A DNA stretch of 59,353 nt from an uncultured Lachnospiraceae bacterium (GCA_910588215.1 CAJUQJ010000023.1:1-59353); one strand, 5' to 3'. Counted from the stretch's first letter, positions 32,292-41,590 are shown. Notes: generated by a model not told the origin, from the sequence alone. Numbers and translations are program-made.

Positions 32292-33335
32292 ATGCAAGGG
32301 ACAATGAAAACTGCGGTAATGCATGATATCGGCAAGATCAGCATCGAGGAGCGGGATATTCCACAGGTGAAGGACGACGAGGTACTGGTAAAGCTGGAGT
32401 ATGTTGGAATCTGTGGCAGTGACCTGCACTATTATGAGTCAGGAGCAATCGGTGACTTTATCGTGAAGCCGCCTTTTGTGCTGGGACACGAGCCGGGCGG
32501 TACGGTTGTGGAAGTCGGCAAGGATGTGAAGCATTTGAAGGTTGGCGACAGGGTTGCGCTGGAGCCGGGTAAGACATGTGGCCACTGTGAATTCTGTAAG
32601 ACGGGACGTTACAATCTGTGTCCGGATGTGGTCTTTTTTGCGACGCCGCCGGTGGATGGCGTTTTCCAGGAATATGTGGCCCATGAGGCGGATTTATGCT
32701 TTAAGCTGCCGGACAATGTGAGTACTATGGAAGGAGCGCTGATCGAGCCGCTGGCAGTGGGATTCCACGCGGCCATGCAGGGAGGTGCAAGGGCAGGACA
32801 GACAGCAGTCGTTATGGGTTCTGGTTGTATCGGCCTGGTGACGATGATGGCGCTGAAGGCGATGGGTGTATCGAAGGTGTATGTGGTGGATGTTCTTGAG
32901 AAGCGTCTGCAGAAGGCATTGGAGCTGGGTGCGGACGGCGTGATCAACGGAAGCAGTGTGGACGCGGTGGCAGAGGTCATGAAGCTGACGGAAGGCAGAG
33001 GCTGTGATCTGGCGATCGAAACGGCAGGAACACAGATCACTACCGTGCAAACAATGCATATGACCAAGAAGGGTGCGACGATCGTGCTGGTAGGTTACAG
33101 CAAGAGCGGTGAGATGACATTGCCGATGAGTCTGGCGCTGGACAAGGAACTGACATTCAAGACGATCTTCCGGTATCGTCATATCTATCCGATGGCAATC
33201 GAGGCGGTGGCAGCAGGTAAGGTGAACCTGAAGGGTATTGTGACGGATATCTTCGATCTGGATGAGGCGCAGAAGGCGATGGATTACAGTGTGAACAACA
33301 AGGCGGATGTTGTGAAAGCAGTGATCCGGATCTAG
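32292..33335 (+). CDS. Zinc-dependent alcohol/polyol dehydrogenase (sorbitol/xylitol dehydrogenase-like)
   Basis: Start at ATG 32292, after AAAGGAGAGAGTGCT. Codons upstream in frame overlap the promoter and are untranslated. 347 residues. Catalytic zinc ligands lie in GICGSDLHYYESGAIGDF and LGHEPGGTVVEVG. Four structural-zinc cysteines stand in CGHCEFCKTGRYNLC. The Rossmann motif is VMGSGCIGLVTMMALKAMG (G-x-G-x-x-G). Substrate group by similarity: sorbitol, xylitol or threonine-type polyols with NAD. Confidence 0.92.
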   Translation: MQGTMKTAVMHDIGKISIEERDIPQVKDDEVLVKLEYVGICGSDLHYYESGAIGDFIVKPPFVLGHEPGGTVVEVGKDVKHLKVGDRVALEPGKTCGHCEFCKTGRYNLCPDVVFFATPPVDGVFQEYVAHEADLCFKLPDNVSTMEGALIEPLAVGFHAAMQGGARAGQTAVVMGSGCIGLVTMMALKAMGVSKVYVVDVLEKRLQKALELGADGVINGSSVDAVAEVMKLTEGRGCDLAIETAGTQITTVQTMHMTKKGATIVLVGYSKSGEMTLPMSLALDKELTFKTIFRYRHIYPMAIEAVAAGKVNLKGIVTDIFDLDEAQKAMDYSVNNKADVVKAVIRI

Positions 33336-33367
33336 ATTCCCTTTTAAATTTTTATAAATACTACAAA

Positions 33368-33409
33368 CAGAACAGCAGCGGCCTGAGCGATCAGGTGGCT
33401 GCTGTTCTG
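33368..33409 (-). terminator. Hairpin between convergent Zn-ADH and GH3 genes
   Basis: CAGAACAGCAGC (33368-33379) pairs perfectly with GCTGCTGTTCTG (33398-33409). On the minus strand it follows the GH3 stop and leads into TTTGTAGTATTT. On the plus side only CAAAAAGG follows, so the minus direction fits better. Confidence 0.55.
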
Positions 33410-33431
33410 CAAAAAGGATTCATGAAACGGA

Positions 33432-35957
33432 TCAGTTCTCGTATCTGTTGGATTTCCACACGATATCTACCAGATGGGCGATACACAGTTTCAGCTGCTC
33501 TATGGGCAGGCTGCCGTCAGCAAGCGCGGCGTGGATATTTGCGTGGTCGCCGGGGATCCCGGGCATTACCAGATCGTTTCCGGCGCGCATACAGCCGGAA
33601 GCGGTGCAGTCCGGTCCGTTGTGAGTGGTGGTCCAGTCGGTCATGAACACGCCCTTGAAGCCCCACTCGTCGCGGGCAGCCTTAGTGCACAGGTCGTAGT
33701 TGTTGGCTGCGTGGATGCCGTTGATCAGGTTATAGCTTGTCATGATGGACATGGGCTGGCTTTCCTTGACGGCGATCTCGAAGCCTTTCAGATAGATCTC
33801 GCGCAGGGCACGCTCGGAGATGACGGAGTCGGAACCCATACGGTTGTCTTCCTGATTATTGCAGGCGTAATGCTTGATGGTGGTGCCGCAACCGTATACG
33901 GACTGTACGCCGTCGGTCATGGCAGCAGCCATCTTACCGGACAACAGTGGATCTTCGGAGTAGTACTCGAAGTTACGTCCGCACAGCGGATTGCGGTGGA
34001 TATTCATGCCCGGTGCAAGCCAAAGCGTCACGTAGAACTCGTTCATTTCTTCTGCTACGGCTTTGCCGACTGCGCGCATCACCTCTTTATCCCAGGTTTG
34101 GGCAAGGAGCGTGCCGATAGGGAAGGCGGTACAGAACTGATAGTAGAATTCTGCGTCACCGAAGTCTACGTTTCTGGTGAGGAAACCATGTTCGATGCTC
34201 ATCTCAAAAGGAACGGATTTGATCTCTCCATTTACCACCGGGTAACGCTGCAGCAGGCGCAGTCCTGCCGGGCCGTCCGCGAGGACGATAGGTGCCAGAT
34301 TCTTATCTGCGAGAGCACAGCTGCTTGTCTGGGCAGCAGAACCGGGAACGGAGATACCTGCCGCGCCGAGAGCGCTTTCCTTCTGCTCGTCACTGGCATT
34401 CTGACTTTTGCCCGGATCGCCGGTGGCTAACAGTACCAGCTGGTCTGTACTCAGCGAATTTACGAATTCCCGCACTTCGGGGGCGATGTTATCCTGTTCT
34501 TTGCCGTAGACAACGGTGGAGGTCTGCAACGAGGATGCTGCTACGGTAAGGGCAGGCACCTGATCGGCTTTTGCCAGCCATTCCTGACGCAGTGCAGCTA
34601 CGGCTTCTGCGGGTGCAGACAGTTCTTTCAGTTCATCCTGCAGCGGGCAGATGTGCTCTGTCTTTACGAGAAGGGCATCTTCCTCCAGAGTTACGATGCC
34701 GGACAGGGAAGTATTCTCGATGCTGTTTCCGGTGAAAAGGCCGTAAGCACCCTTTTCCAGTACCCAGCCGGGGGTCTTCGTGCAGTAGGAAGCAAGCGTG
34801 TAGAGAGGAACTTCGATGGACAGTTCCTGAGACTGGCCAGGTGCAAGCAGGTCCGTCTTGGCGAATCCTGCCAGCCGGCGGTATTCCTTTTCCATCTTGT
34901 CCTGCGGGCAGGAAACATAGACCTGCACAACCTCTTTGCCGCTGAAGCTGTTGCCGGTGTTTTGTACGTTGACGGTAACCGTTACGGTATCGGCTGTGGA
35001 CATGACGATCTTATTCGTGGTGACGGAGAAGTCCGTGTAGGACAGGCCATAGCCGAAGGGATAGCGTACAGGCACCTGGAAGGTGTCGAAGTAACGATAG
35101 CCCACATAGATACCTTCCTCATATTTCTCGGTATTTACGTTGCCGTTGTTGTGCGAGAAGGTCTCGGCATTCGGGTAATCCTCATACTTGTAAGCCCAGG
35201 TATCGGTCAGCTTGCCGCTGGGGGTCACGTCACCGGTAAAGACAGAGGCGACGGCATTTCCGGTCTCCATGCCGGCCTGGGAGATCAGTATCACGCCGGA
35301 GATATTTGTATAAGTATCCAGGAAGGACAGGTCGATCACGCCGCCGGAGTTGATCAGCAGGATTACGTCTTTGTACATGCTGCAGATACTCTTTAAGATC
35401 TCGTTTTCCTTATCGTTCAGGTAGTAGTCGCTCTCTTTGGCGAAACGGTCGGCACCTTCGCCTGCGATACGGCTGATCACATATACGGCCGTGTCTGCAT
35501 CGGACTTCTCCGGCAGGTCGCCTGCCGGCATGGTATACTGTGTGGAAGCGTAGGCGTGGAACAGGGCTACGGAATCGCCGCCAGCTTTATCGATTGTTTC
35601 CCAGATCTTCTCACGCCAGTCGATACGGGACTGCTCGTACTGTTTGCGGAAACTCTCGACCCATGCTTCGGTGGTGATCTCATAACCGGCTGCTTTCAGG
35701 CCGTCGTAGATGCTGACCACGTCGCGCTCATTGACGTCGCCGGAGCCGGTGCCGCCTTTGATGGGATTGGATACGCCCGCGCCATAGAGAGCCAGCTTGG
35801 AATTTTTGGCTAAAGGCAGGATATCATGTTCGTTCTTCAGGAGGACGAAACCTTCCTCAGCTGCTATTCTGGCCGTTTCACGGTGAGCGGCTTCATAGGG
35901 TGCTACATCCGGGGAGGGTCTGCCGGGCAGGCTGGTTGCTTTCAGTTTCTTGTTCAT
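33432..35957 (-). CDS. GH3 beta-glucosidase with reversed domain order
   Basis: Start chosen at the ATG ending at 35957 (MNKKLKATSLPGRPS), with AAGGA upstream; 841 residues. The order is swapped relative to ordinary GH3 enzymes. First comes the alpha/beta domain normally found second (EEGFVLLKNEHDILPLAK, about 1-300, with YPFGYGLSYTDF at its end), then a fibronectin-III-like domain (about 310-420). Last comes the TIM barrel, about 540-841, with VLADGPAGLRLLQRY, LAPGMNIHRNPLCGRNFEYY and the nucleophile Asp in GVFMTDWTTTH. This arrangement is known for some Butyrivibrio and Ruminococcus enzymes. No signal peptide, so probably cytoplasmic hydrolysis of beta-glucosides. Confidence 0.92.
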   Translation of the reverse strand: MNKKLKATSLPGRPSPDVAPYEAAHRETARIAAEEGFVLLKNEHDILPLAKNSKLALYGAGVSNPIKGGTGSGDVNERDVVSIYDGLKAAGYEITTEAWVESFRKQYEQSRIDWREKIWETIDKAGGDSVALFHAYASTQYTMPAGDLPEKSDADTAVYVISRIAGEGADRFAKESDYYLNDKENEILKSICSMYKDVILLINSGGVIDLSFLDTYTNISGVILISQAGMETGNAVASVFTGDVTPSGKLTDTWAYKYEDYPNAETFSHNNGNVNTEKYEEGIYVGYRYFDTFQVPVRYPFGYGLSYTDFSVTTNKIVMSTADTVTVTVNVQNTGNSFSGKEVVQVYVSCPQDKMEKEYRRLAGFAKTDLLAPGQSQELSIEVPLYTLASYCTKTPGWVLEKGAYGLFTGNSIENTSLSGIVTLEEDALLVKTEHICPLQDELKELSAPAEAVAALRQEWLAKADQVPALTVAASSLQTSTVVYGKEQDNIAPEVREFVNSLSTDQLVLLATGDPGKSQNASDEQKESALGAAGISVPGSAAQTSSCALADKNLAPIVLADGPAGLRLLQRYPVVNGEIKSVPFEMSIEHGFLTRNVDFGDAEFYYQFCTAFPIGTLLAQTWDKEVMRAVGKAVAEEMNEFYVTLWLAPGMNIHRNPLCGRNFEYYSEDPLLSGKMAAAMTDGVQSVYGCGTTIKHYACNNQEDNRMGSDSVISERALREIYLKGFEIAVKESQPMSIMTSYNLINGIHAANNYDLCTKAARDEWGFKGVFMTDWTTTHNGPDCTASGCMRAGNDLVMPGIPGDHANIHAALADGSLPIEQLKLCIAHLVDIVWKSNRYEN

Positions 35958-36128
35958 GTCTTGTACCATTCCTTTCCATGTATATTTAATTAAGAAAATG
36001 GTATGACAAAACATGGAAATGTGATATTAATTTTCCGAGAAAAATGGTATTATTCTTATATAGGATTTTGGCAGGTATAAGGAAGATATTTATCAGGGCG
36101 TTTATGTCCGGAAAGACGTTGGTCAGGC

Positions 36129-36866
36129 ATGAGGAGAAAAGTAAAAGAGCAGGTTTCCCATATGGAATTCGTGAACCGGGAGAATGATTTCCGGCACAGC
36201 GATTATGAGGAGGAGATCCGGGTGTACCGGTATGTGCGAGACGGAGACCCGCGGGCTCTGGAGGAGACCCGCAGGAAGTTCAGGGCAGGGGGACAGGGGC
36301 ACTTGTCAGATGATCCTTTGACAAATATGAAATACTTGTTTGTGGCGTCCGTAACGCTGATCATCCGCTTTGCCATCACCGGGGGCATGAACAGCGAGAC
36401 GGCCTATACGTCCAGCGATTATTATATCCAGCAGATGGACAAGTGTAAGACGATAGAAGAAGTGCGGAATCTGCACCTGGAAGCAGTGGAGTATTTTACT
36501 AACTATATGGCGGATCTGAAGAAAGAGAAAATCTACTCGAAGACAGTAATGCAGTGTATGAATTACATATCCCGACATCTGAACCACCCCATCAGTGTGG
36601 CGGAGATTGCCAGGCAGGTGCACAGGAATCCGGATTATCTGTCGGTATTGTTTAAGAAGGAGACAGGGAGGACGGTCTCGGACTATATCATGGAGAGCAG
36701 ACTGCGGGCGGCGGAGAATATGCTGCTGGATTCCGACTGTTCCTGCGCGGATGTCAGTGCGGCATTTGCCTTTTCTTCCCAGAGTTATTTTACGAAGAAG
36801 TTTCGGGAGTATACCGGGGAGACACCGAAAAAGTTTCGGGAGAAGTATGGGTACGGCGGGCTGTAG
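36129..36866 (+). CDS. AraC family transcriptional regulator
   Basis: 245 residues if started at ATG 36129; an ATG at 36162 (MEFVNREND) is equally possible, as neither has a strong ribosome binding site. Residues about 15-125 are helical with no cupin (YVRDGDPRALEETRRKF; LFVASVTLIIRFAITGGM), a regulatory domain I cannot name. Residues about 140-245 are the AraC double helix-turn-helix (ISVAEIARQVHRNPDYLSVL; ADVSAAFAFSSQSYFTKKF). It is divergent from the GH3 gene across about 170 bases and likely regulates it (inference). Confidence 0.88.
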   Translation: MRRKVKEQVSHMEFVNRENDFRHSDYEEEIRVYRYVRDGDPRALEETRRKFRAGGQGHLSDDPLTNMKYLFVASVTLIIRFAITGGMNSETAYTSSDYYIQQMDKCKTIEEVRNLHLEAVEYFTNYMADLKKEKIYSKTVMQCMNYISRHLNHPISVAEIARQVHRNPDYLSVLFKKETGRTVSDYIMESRLRAAENMLLDSDCSCADVSAAFAFSSQSYFTKKFREYTGETPKKFREKYGYGGL

Positions 36867-36958
36867 ATGTCATGGGGAAAAGACGGAGATAGGGTCTTCT
36901 CAAAATCGGTCAACGGATATATCCTGTTATTGGCCAGACAGTTAACGGAGGTGACGGC

Positions 36959-37570
36959 ATGAACGGAAAGTTCTTTTCTCTGCCGGAAGAAAGGCAGAAG
37001 GCGATTCTTAACGCAGGGTACCGGGTGTTTTCCCAGAACTCCTATAAGAACAGTCCCATGAGTGAGATCGCACAGGCTGCCGGGATCAGTAAGTCCTTAC
37101 TGTTTCATTATTTTCATAATAAAAAGGAGTTATACCTGCATCTGTGGGACAATTGTGCGAAATTGACGATTGAATACCTGACCAGATATGACTGTTACAG
37201 TCAAAAAGGACTGTTTGAGAGCATGGAACGGGGCATGGAGGTGAAACTGGAGATTTGCCGTCTGTATCCGGATATGGCGAACTTCGCCATCAGGGCATTT
37301 TATGAGAAGGATCCGGAGATCAATGCCGCCGTGCAGGAGAGTTACCACAGGTATTTCAACCTGAAGGCAGATAAGGCACGGATCAATTTTGATTCGGCGC
37401 AGTTTATCCCCGGGTTGGATATCCCGATGATGTATCGGGAGATGTACTGGGCGTCGGAGGGATATCTCTGGGAGATGACCCAGCGGGGAGATGTGGATAT
37501 CGACCAGATGAAGAGAGATTTTGAGAAGTTGCTGGAGTTCTGGAAGAGCATCTATCTGCGTAGGCAGTGA
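36959..37570 (+). CDS. TetR family transcriptional regulator
   Basis: 203 residues with GGAGGTGACGGC before the ATG. An N-terminal helix-turn-helix (ILNAGYRVFSQNSYKNSPMS then EIAQAAGISKSLLFHYFHNK) and a helical ligand domain, variable as usual. It precedes an ABC ATPase gene by 47 bases and an ABC-2 permease, so it is probably the local regulator of that exporter. Confidence 0.92.
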   Translation: MNGKFFSLPEERQKAILNAGYRVFSQNSYKNSPMSEIAQAAGISKSLLFHYFHNKKELYLHLWDNCAKLTIEYLTRYDCYSQKGLFESMERGMEVKLEICRLYPDMANFAIRAFYEKDPEINAAVQESYHRYFNLKADKARINFDSAQFIPGLDIPMMYREMYWASEGYLWEMTQRGDVDIDQMKRDFEKLLEFWKSIYLRRQ

Positions 37571-37617
37571 GAGGATCAACGATCGGGAGTTTGAGACACT
37601 TCGGAATGGAGGGAGAT

Positions 37618-38484
37618 ATGGAAGCGATCAGGATAGAGAATTTGTCGAAATATTATGGAAAAGCCCGTGGCATTGAGCAGATCAACCTGTCGGTGGCGGA
37701 AGGGGAGTTCTTCGGCTTCATCGGGCCGAACGGTGCGGGCAAGTCCACCACGATCCGGACGTTATTGGGACTGGTCAGCCCTACGGGCGGCCACGCGGCG
37801 GTGCTGGGATTCGATATCGTGAAGGAGAAAGAAAAGATCTTGGCCAGGACCGGCTACCTGCCTTCCGAAGCCATGTTCCATTCAGGGATGCGGGTGCGGG
37901 ATGTATTGAAGTTATCCGCAGATCTGAGAAAAAAGGATTGCCGGGATGTGGCGGCCGGACTCTGTGAGCGGCTGCAGCTGGATACGGGACGGAAGGTGGA
38001 TGAACTTTCTTTCGGCAATCGGAAGAAAGTGGCTATTGTCTGTGCGCTACAGCATGAGCCGCAGCTGTTGATCCTGGATGAACCTACCAGCGGTCTTGAC
38101 CCGTTGATGCAGAAGGCGTTCTTTGAGATCCTGCGGGAGCGGAATAAGAAAGGTGCGACCGTATTCCTGTCCAGTCATATCTTGTCGGAGATTCAGCGTA
38201 ACTGTAACCGCGCTGCCATCATCCGGGCAGGAAGGATCATTGCCTGCGACAGTGTGGAAGCGCTCTCCCAGACGAATGCCAGACGGGTGAACATCCACGG
38301 CTGTGCAGAGTTGGAGGGATTGGCCGGGATACGGGACAGGAAGGAAGCAGAGGGAGTAGTGAGCTTCCTGTATAACGGTGAGATGAAGGCGTTGCTGCAG
38401 GTGCTGGCAGCAGGAGATGTTACGGATCTTTCTGTGTCGGAGCCGGATCTGGAAGAGATCTTCATGCATTTTTACGAGAAGTAG
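37618..38484 (+). CDS. ABC transporter ATP-binding protein
   Basis: ATG 37618 has GGAGGGAGAT immediately upstream; 288 residues. Walker A GPNGAGKSTTIRTLLG, signature variant LSFGNRKKVAIVCAL (S-F-G-N-R in place of S-G-G-Q), Walker B LLILDEPTSGLD and H-loop LSSHILSE. Partner of the permease encoded 50 bases downstream and probably under the TetR regulator. Exporter substrate unknown. Confidence 0.92.
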   Translation: MEAIRIENLSKYYGKARGIEQINLSVAEGEFFGFIGPNGAGKSTTIRTLLGLVSPTGGHAAVLGFDIVKEKEKILARTGYLPSEAMFHSGMRVRDVLKLSADLRKKDCRDVAAGLCERLQLDTGRKVDELSFGNRKKVAIVCALQHEPQLLILDEPTSGLDPLMQKAFFEILRERNKKGATVFLSSHILSEIQRNCNRAAIIRAGRIIACDSVEALSQTNARRVNIHGCAELEGLAGIRDRKEAEGVVSFLYNGEMKALLQVLAAGDVTDLSVSEPDLEEIFMHFYEK

Positions 38485-38534
38485 GGTTACATCTTTAGAC
38501 AGTCATATATTGAAGAAAAGGACGGTGACAGGCG

Positions 38535-39323
38535 ATGACACTGATTAAACATGAACTGCGGCAGGGAAAACTTTCACTCATGATCTGGACGGTCTCGATC
38601 GGCGCCCTTCTGGCAGTCTGTATCTGTCTCTTTCCGGAGATGAAGGGGCAGATGGAGGGAGTCAATGACGTGTTTGCTTCTATGGGATCGTTTACGGAAG
38701 CATTTGGCATGGATCGACTGAACTTCGGTACGCTGATCGGCTTCTATGCCATCGAGTGCGGAAATGTGCTTGGACTGGGCGGAGCATTTTTTGCATCACT
38801 TTGTGCGGTGGGAATGCTCAGCAAGGAGGAGAAGGACCGGACAGGGGAATTCCTGCTGACCCATCCTGTCAGCCGCCGGCGGATCGTAACAGAGAAGTTG
38901 TTGGCAGTCTTTGTACAGATCGTCATCATGAATCTGATTATCTATGTGCTCTCAACGGGGTGCATCGCGGCGGTCGGGGAGGAGATTCCCTGGAAAGAAT
39001 TGAATCTGTTTCATCTGTCTTATTTCTTGTTGCAGATGGAATTGGCAGGAATCTGCTTCGGAGTCTCTGCATTTATGAGAAAGGGCAGTGCAGGCGCCGG
39101 ACTGGGGATCGCGGCAATGATGTATTTCCTGAACCTGGTGGCCAATATTACGGAAGCGGCGGAGTTTCTGAAATATATTACGCCCTTCGGCTATTGTGAA
39201 GGGGCGGATATCTTGGCGGACGGATGCCTGGACGGTGGGTTGCTGGCCTTCGGCCTGACATTGGGGGCGGCTGGTATCGCCGCGGCTTATTTGAAATACT
39301 GCCGGAAAGATATTGCTGTGTAA
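38535..39323 (+). CDS. ABC-2 type permease whose stop codon lies in a mobile element
   Basis: 262 residues with six hydrophobic segments: LMIWTVSIGALLAVCICLF, ALGGAFFASLCAVGM-type second helix, FVQIVIMNLIIYVLSTGC, LLQMELAGICFGVSAFM, GLGIAAMMYFLNLVANI and LLAFGLTLGAAGIAAAY. L-L-T-H-P-V-S-R (FLLTHPVSRRRIVTEK) is the usual cytosolic coupling segment. The last codons are GAT ATT GCT GTG TAA. The final G of GTG and the TAA come from the inserted IS66-type element. Removing it gives GAT ATT GCT GTC TAA, the same protein end. Confidence 0.9.
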   Translation: MTLIKHELRQGKLSLMIWTVSIGALLAVCICLFPEMKGQMEGVNDVFASMGSFTEAFGMDRLNFGTLIGFYAIECGNVLGLGGAFFASLCAVGMLSKEEKDRTGEFLLTHPVSRRRIVTEKLLAVFVQIVIMNLIIYVLSTGCIAAVGEEIPWKELNLFHLSYFLLQMELAGICFGVSAFMRKGSAGAGLGIAAMMYFLNLVANITEAAEFLKYITPFGYCEGADILADGCLDGGLLAFGLTLGAAGIAAAYLKYCRKDIAV

Positions 39324-39502
39324 CAGTTCAGCCATGAAATAATCTGCGGACTGTGTGTGGGTGCTTGCACACAAAACACTGGCAGCAGATTATTTTATGA
39401 GCGGAGCGCCCTCAGATGAAATAAAAGTTGAGCCGCAAAGCGGCGTCGGCTGCGCAGCAGACGCTTTTATGAATGAGGAGGGCTGAACTGTTACATTGCT
39501 GT
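39312..39502 (+). mobile_element. IS66-type non-autonomous element, copy B, with target duplication
   Basis: The element 39320-39494 (175 bp) has ends GTAACAGTTCAGCC and its exact complement and is flanked by ATTGCTGT on both sides (39312-39319 and 39495-39502). The interior differs from copy A but has a similar plan of two hairpins: AAATAATCTGC with GCAGATTATTT, enclosing TGTGTG/CACACA, then a second around GCCGCAAAGCGGC. No coding potential. It lies between the ABC permease and the Wadjet promoter. Confidence 0.9.
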
Positions 39503-39523
39503 CTAAAAATTTCCATCTGTGGG

Positions 39524-39552
39524 TTGCCGAAATCGGAGAAATAGCGGATAAT
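39524..39552 (+). promoter_or_regulatory. Promoter of the Wadjet operon
   Basis: TTGCCG (39524-39529), 17-base spacer, GATAAT (39547-39552), 20 bases before the jetA ATG and 22 bases right of the target duplication of copy B. Confidence 0.45.
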
Positions 39553-39572
39553 GGACTGGAACGGAGGCACAT

Positions 39573-40964
39573 ATGTTTCAGATCATTTCGGAGAATTTTT
39601 TTGTACCGCTGGCATCGCCAAATAAAGCAGTCTATTGGGAGTGCTTGGTAAAGCTGTTTACGGTCATGGATCACCAGCTTTCTTTTGGCGTAGAAAGAGA
39701 TATTCTGGTGCAGGAACTGCAGTACTATTTTGAGCAGGAGCAGGCGGCTTCTATGGAGGAAGAAGGCTTTGACGGGAAGAACAGCCGCGATAAGGCCAAC
39801 TGGATGCTGCGGCGCCTGGAATACTATGGCTGGATTGAGATCGAGACGGACAAAAGCTATGTCCAGAGGGCCAGTTTTAAGGAATATGCGGTTAAGATCA
39901 TCAAAACACTTCTGGAAATCGAGGAAGGGAAGCAGATCGAATATCAGGGATACATCTACACTATCTACAGCTTGGTGCGCAGCAGTACGGATAATCCGGG
40001 GATCGTACTGCTGTCTGTTCTGGAAAACACCGATATGCTGATCACTGGGTTGAAAAATCTGAATTCCGGGATAAAACATTATATAGACGAACTGACGAAG
40101 TACAAGACACCGGCAGAGATCATGAATGTGTTGTTCAACGATTATATCGAAAATATCGTAGACAAGGCCTATCATCGCCTTCTTACTTCCGATAACGTGT
40201 CCAAATTCCGGCCGGAGATCGTGGAGCGGCTGGAGGCGAAGAGCCGGAGCCGCACTTATATCGAGAAGGCCAGTGCGGAGCTTGCCGGCATCCGTGAGAT
40301 CACGCTGCAGCAGGCCGAAGAGCTGGTGTATCAATATATCCACGAGATCATAGATGCCTTTCAGAATATGGACGAGATTCTGGCAGAGATCAACCGGAAG
40401 AATACGCAGTACCAGAAAGCGGCCATCAACCGGGCGAAATTCTATCTGATCGGCGGTGAGGATGTGCGAGGACAGCTGAAAGAGATCTTGTCGGCGGTTA
40501 ATGAGAAGATCAATGTGGAAGGGATGGATCTTGGCGGAATCTACAGGGTTGCCTTTTTGGACGAACTGGTAAGAATCTATAGCACCGGCGTGTTGGATGA
40601 GAGGTCCTTGTATGTGCCGCTGGAAGGGAAGAAGGAATTCAAGCCGGTGGCACTTCTTGAGGAACCGCCGGACGAAGCGCTCAGACAGGCGAAGCTGCAG
40701 AAGATGATGGAGAAAATGGAACGGGTCTTGAATCCGCAGAAGATCAACCTCTACGTGCTTGACTGTCTGCAGGGACGAGACAGGATGATGGCATCCGAGT
40801 TGCCGCTTGCCACTACGGAGGATTTCGTATATTTAATCTATATCCGGCTGTATGGGCAGCGCAAGACGATGAAATACGCGATAGAGGCGGCGGAGGATAT
40901 TACGGTGAACGGATATCGTTTTCGGGATTACGTGATTCATAAGAAAGAAAAAGGGGCTATATAA
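39573..40964 (+). CDS. jetA: Wadjet protein JetA
   Basis: 463 residues with GGAGGCACAT before the ATG. The opening (FQIISENFFVPLASPNKAVY) and the following region with KANWMLRRLEYYGWIEIETD match the JetA family with DUF5716 as I remember it, a kleisin-like subunit related to MukF/MksF. Helical throughout. The position at the head of a four-gene overlapping operon with JetB, an SMC-like ATPase and a toprim nuclease confirms the call. The complex extrudes DNA loops and cuts small circular plasmids. The JetA family suggests the type III variant, an inference. Confidence 0.9.
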   Translation: MFQIISENFFVPLASPNKAVYWECLVKLFTVMDHQLSFGVERDILVQELQYYFEQEQAASMEEEGFDGKNSRDKANWMLRRLEYYGWIEIETDKSYVQRASFKEYAVKIIKTLLEIEEGKQIEYQGYIYTIYSLVRSSTDNPGIVLLSVLENTDMLITGLKNLNSGIKHYIDELTKYKTPAEIMNVLFNDYIENIVDKAYHRLLTSDNVSKFRPEIVERLEAKSRSRTYIEKASAELAGIREITLQQAEELVYQYIHEIIDAFQNMDEILAEINRKNTQYQKAAINRAKFYLIGGEDVRGQLKEILSAVNEKINVEGMDLGGIYRVAFLDELVRIYSTGVLDERSLYVPLEGKKEFKPVALLEEPPDEALRQAKLQKMMEKMERVLNPQKINLYVLDCLQGRDRMMASELPLATTEDFVYLIYIRLYGQRKTMKYAIEAAEDITVNGYRFRDYVIHKKEKGAI

Positions 40965-40966
40965 GC

Positions 40967-41590
40967 ATGGATTTTTTGGAAGGGATGCTGCAGAAGGATA
41001 AGGATGAATTTACGCGGATCTGCAACCGCTTGCTCAGTAACTGCTTTCTCTGCAGGCGCAACGAGACGGCGAGGGGCGATTACTATTTTATCATGAGATA
41101 TAAGGAGAAGCTCTCACAGTATCTGTCGGTGCTGGGGTATCGGCTGGAGATCAATGAGGATTACGGCGTAGTACAGTTGACCAATCCGTTGAACTATAAC
41201 CGTTACAATATGAAGCTCTTTGAATCCATTATCCTGCTGATCCTGCGGATCTTATATGATGAGAAGAAGAGGGAACTGTCCGCCAGCGACGAGGTGATCG
41301 TCAACATGGGTGATATTCATGAGAAGTTTTTAAGCTTAAAGATCCGCGATAAGATGATCGACAAGACTACCCTGCGCAACGCGATCAGCACCATGCGGCG
41401 TTTCCAGCTGGTGGAAGTACTGGACAGGGAGCTTTCCAATGAGGATTCCCGTCTGATCATCTACGATTCCATCCTGATGGCGGTGCGGGTGGAGGATATC
41501 AAGCTGGCCTATGAAAAGCTGGAAAACTATCGAAAGGGCGGAAAGTCAAATGAAGAAGCTGACGAGAGTGAAACTGATCAACTGGCATAG
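40967..41590 (+). CDS. jetB: Wadjet protein JetB (DUF4194)
   Basis: 207 residues starting two bases after jetA. The fold is the winged-helix kite type seen in DUF4194 proteins (related to MukE/MksE): FTRICNRLLSNCFLCRRNET, then YLSVLGYRLEINEDYGVVQL and LILRILYDEKKRELSAS. It binds the JetA/JetC core. Its last 41 bases overlap the start of jetC. Confidence 0.9.
   Translation: MDFLEGMLQKDKDEFTRICNRLLSNCFLCRRNETARGDYYFIMRYKEKLSQYLSVLGYRLEINEDYGVVQLTNPLNYNRYNMKLFESIILLILRILYDEKKRELSASDEVIVNMGDIHEKFLSLKIRDKMIDKTTLRNAISTMRRFQLVEVLDRELSNEDSRLIIYDSILMAVRVEDIKLAYEKLENYRKGGKSNEEADESETDQLA

Noticed and set aside
33474..34430. 318-codon plus-strand open frame opposite the GH3 gene
   Set aside because: It lies entirely antisense to an intact GH3 enzyme with full motifs. 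The frame is open only because of that gene's codon bias and resembles no protein.
39390..40343. 317-codon minus-strand frame
   Set aside because: Runs from inside the mobile element across jetA in antisense. jetA has the right start, family motifs and operon position.
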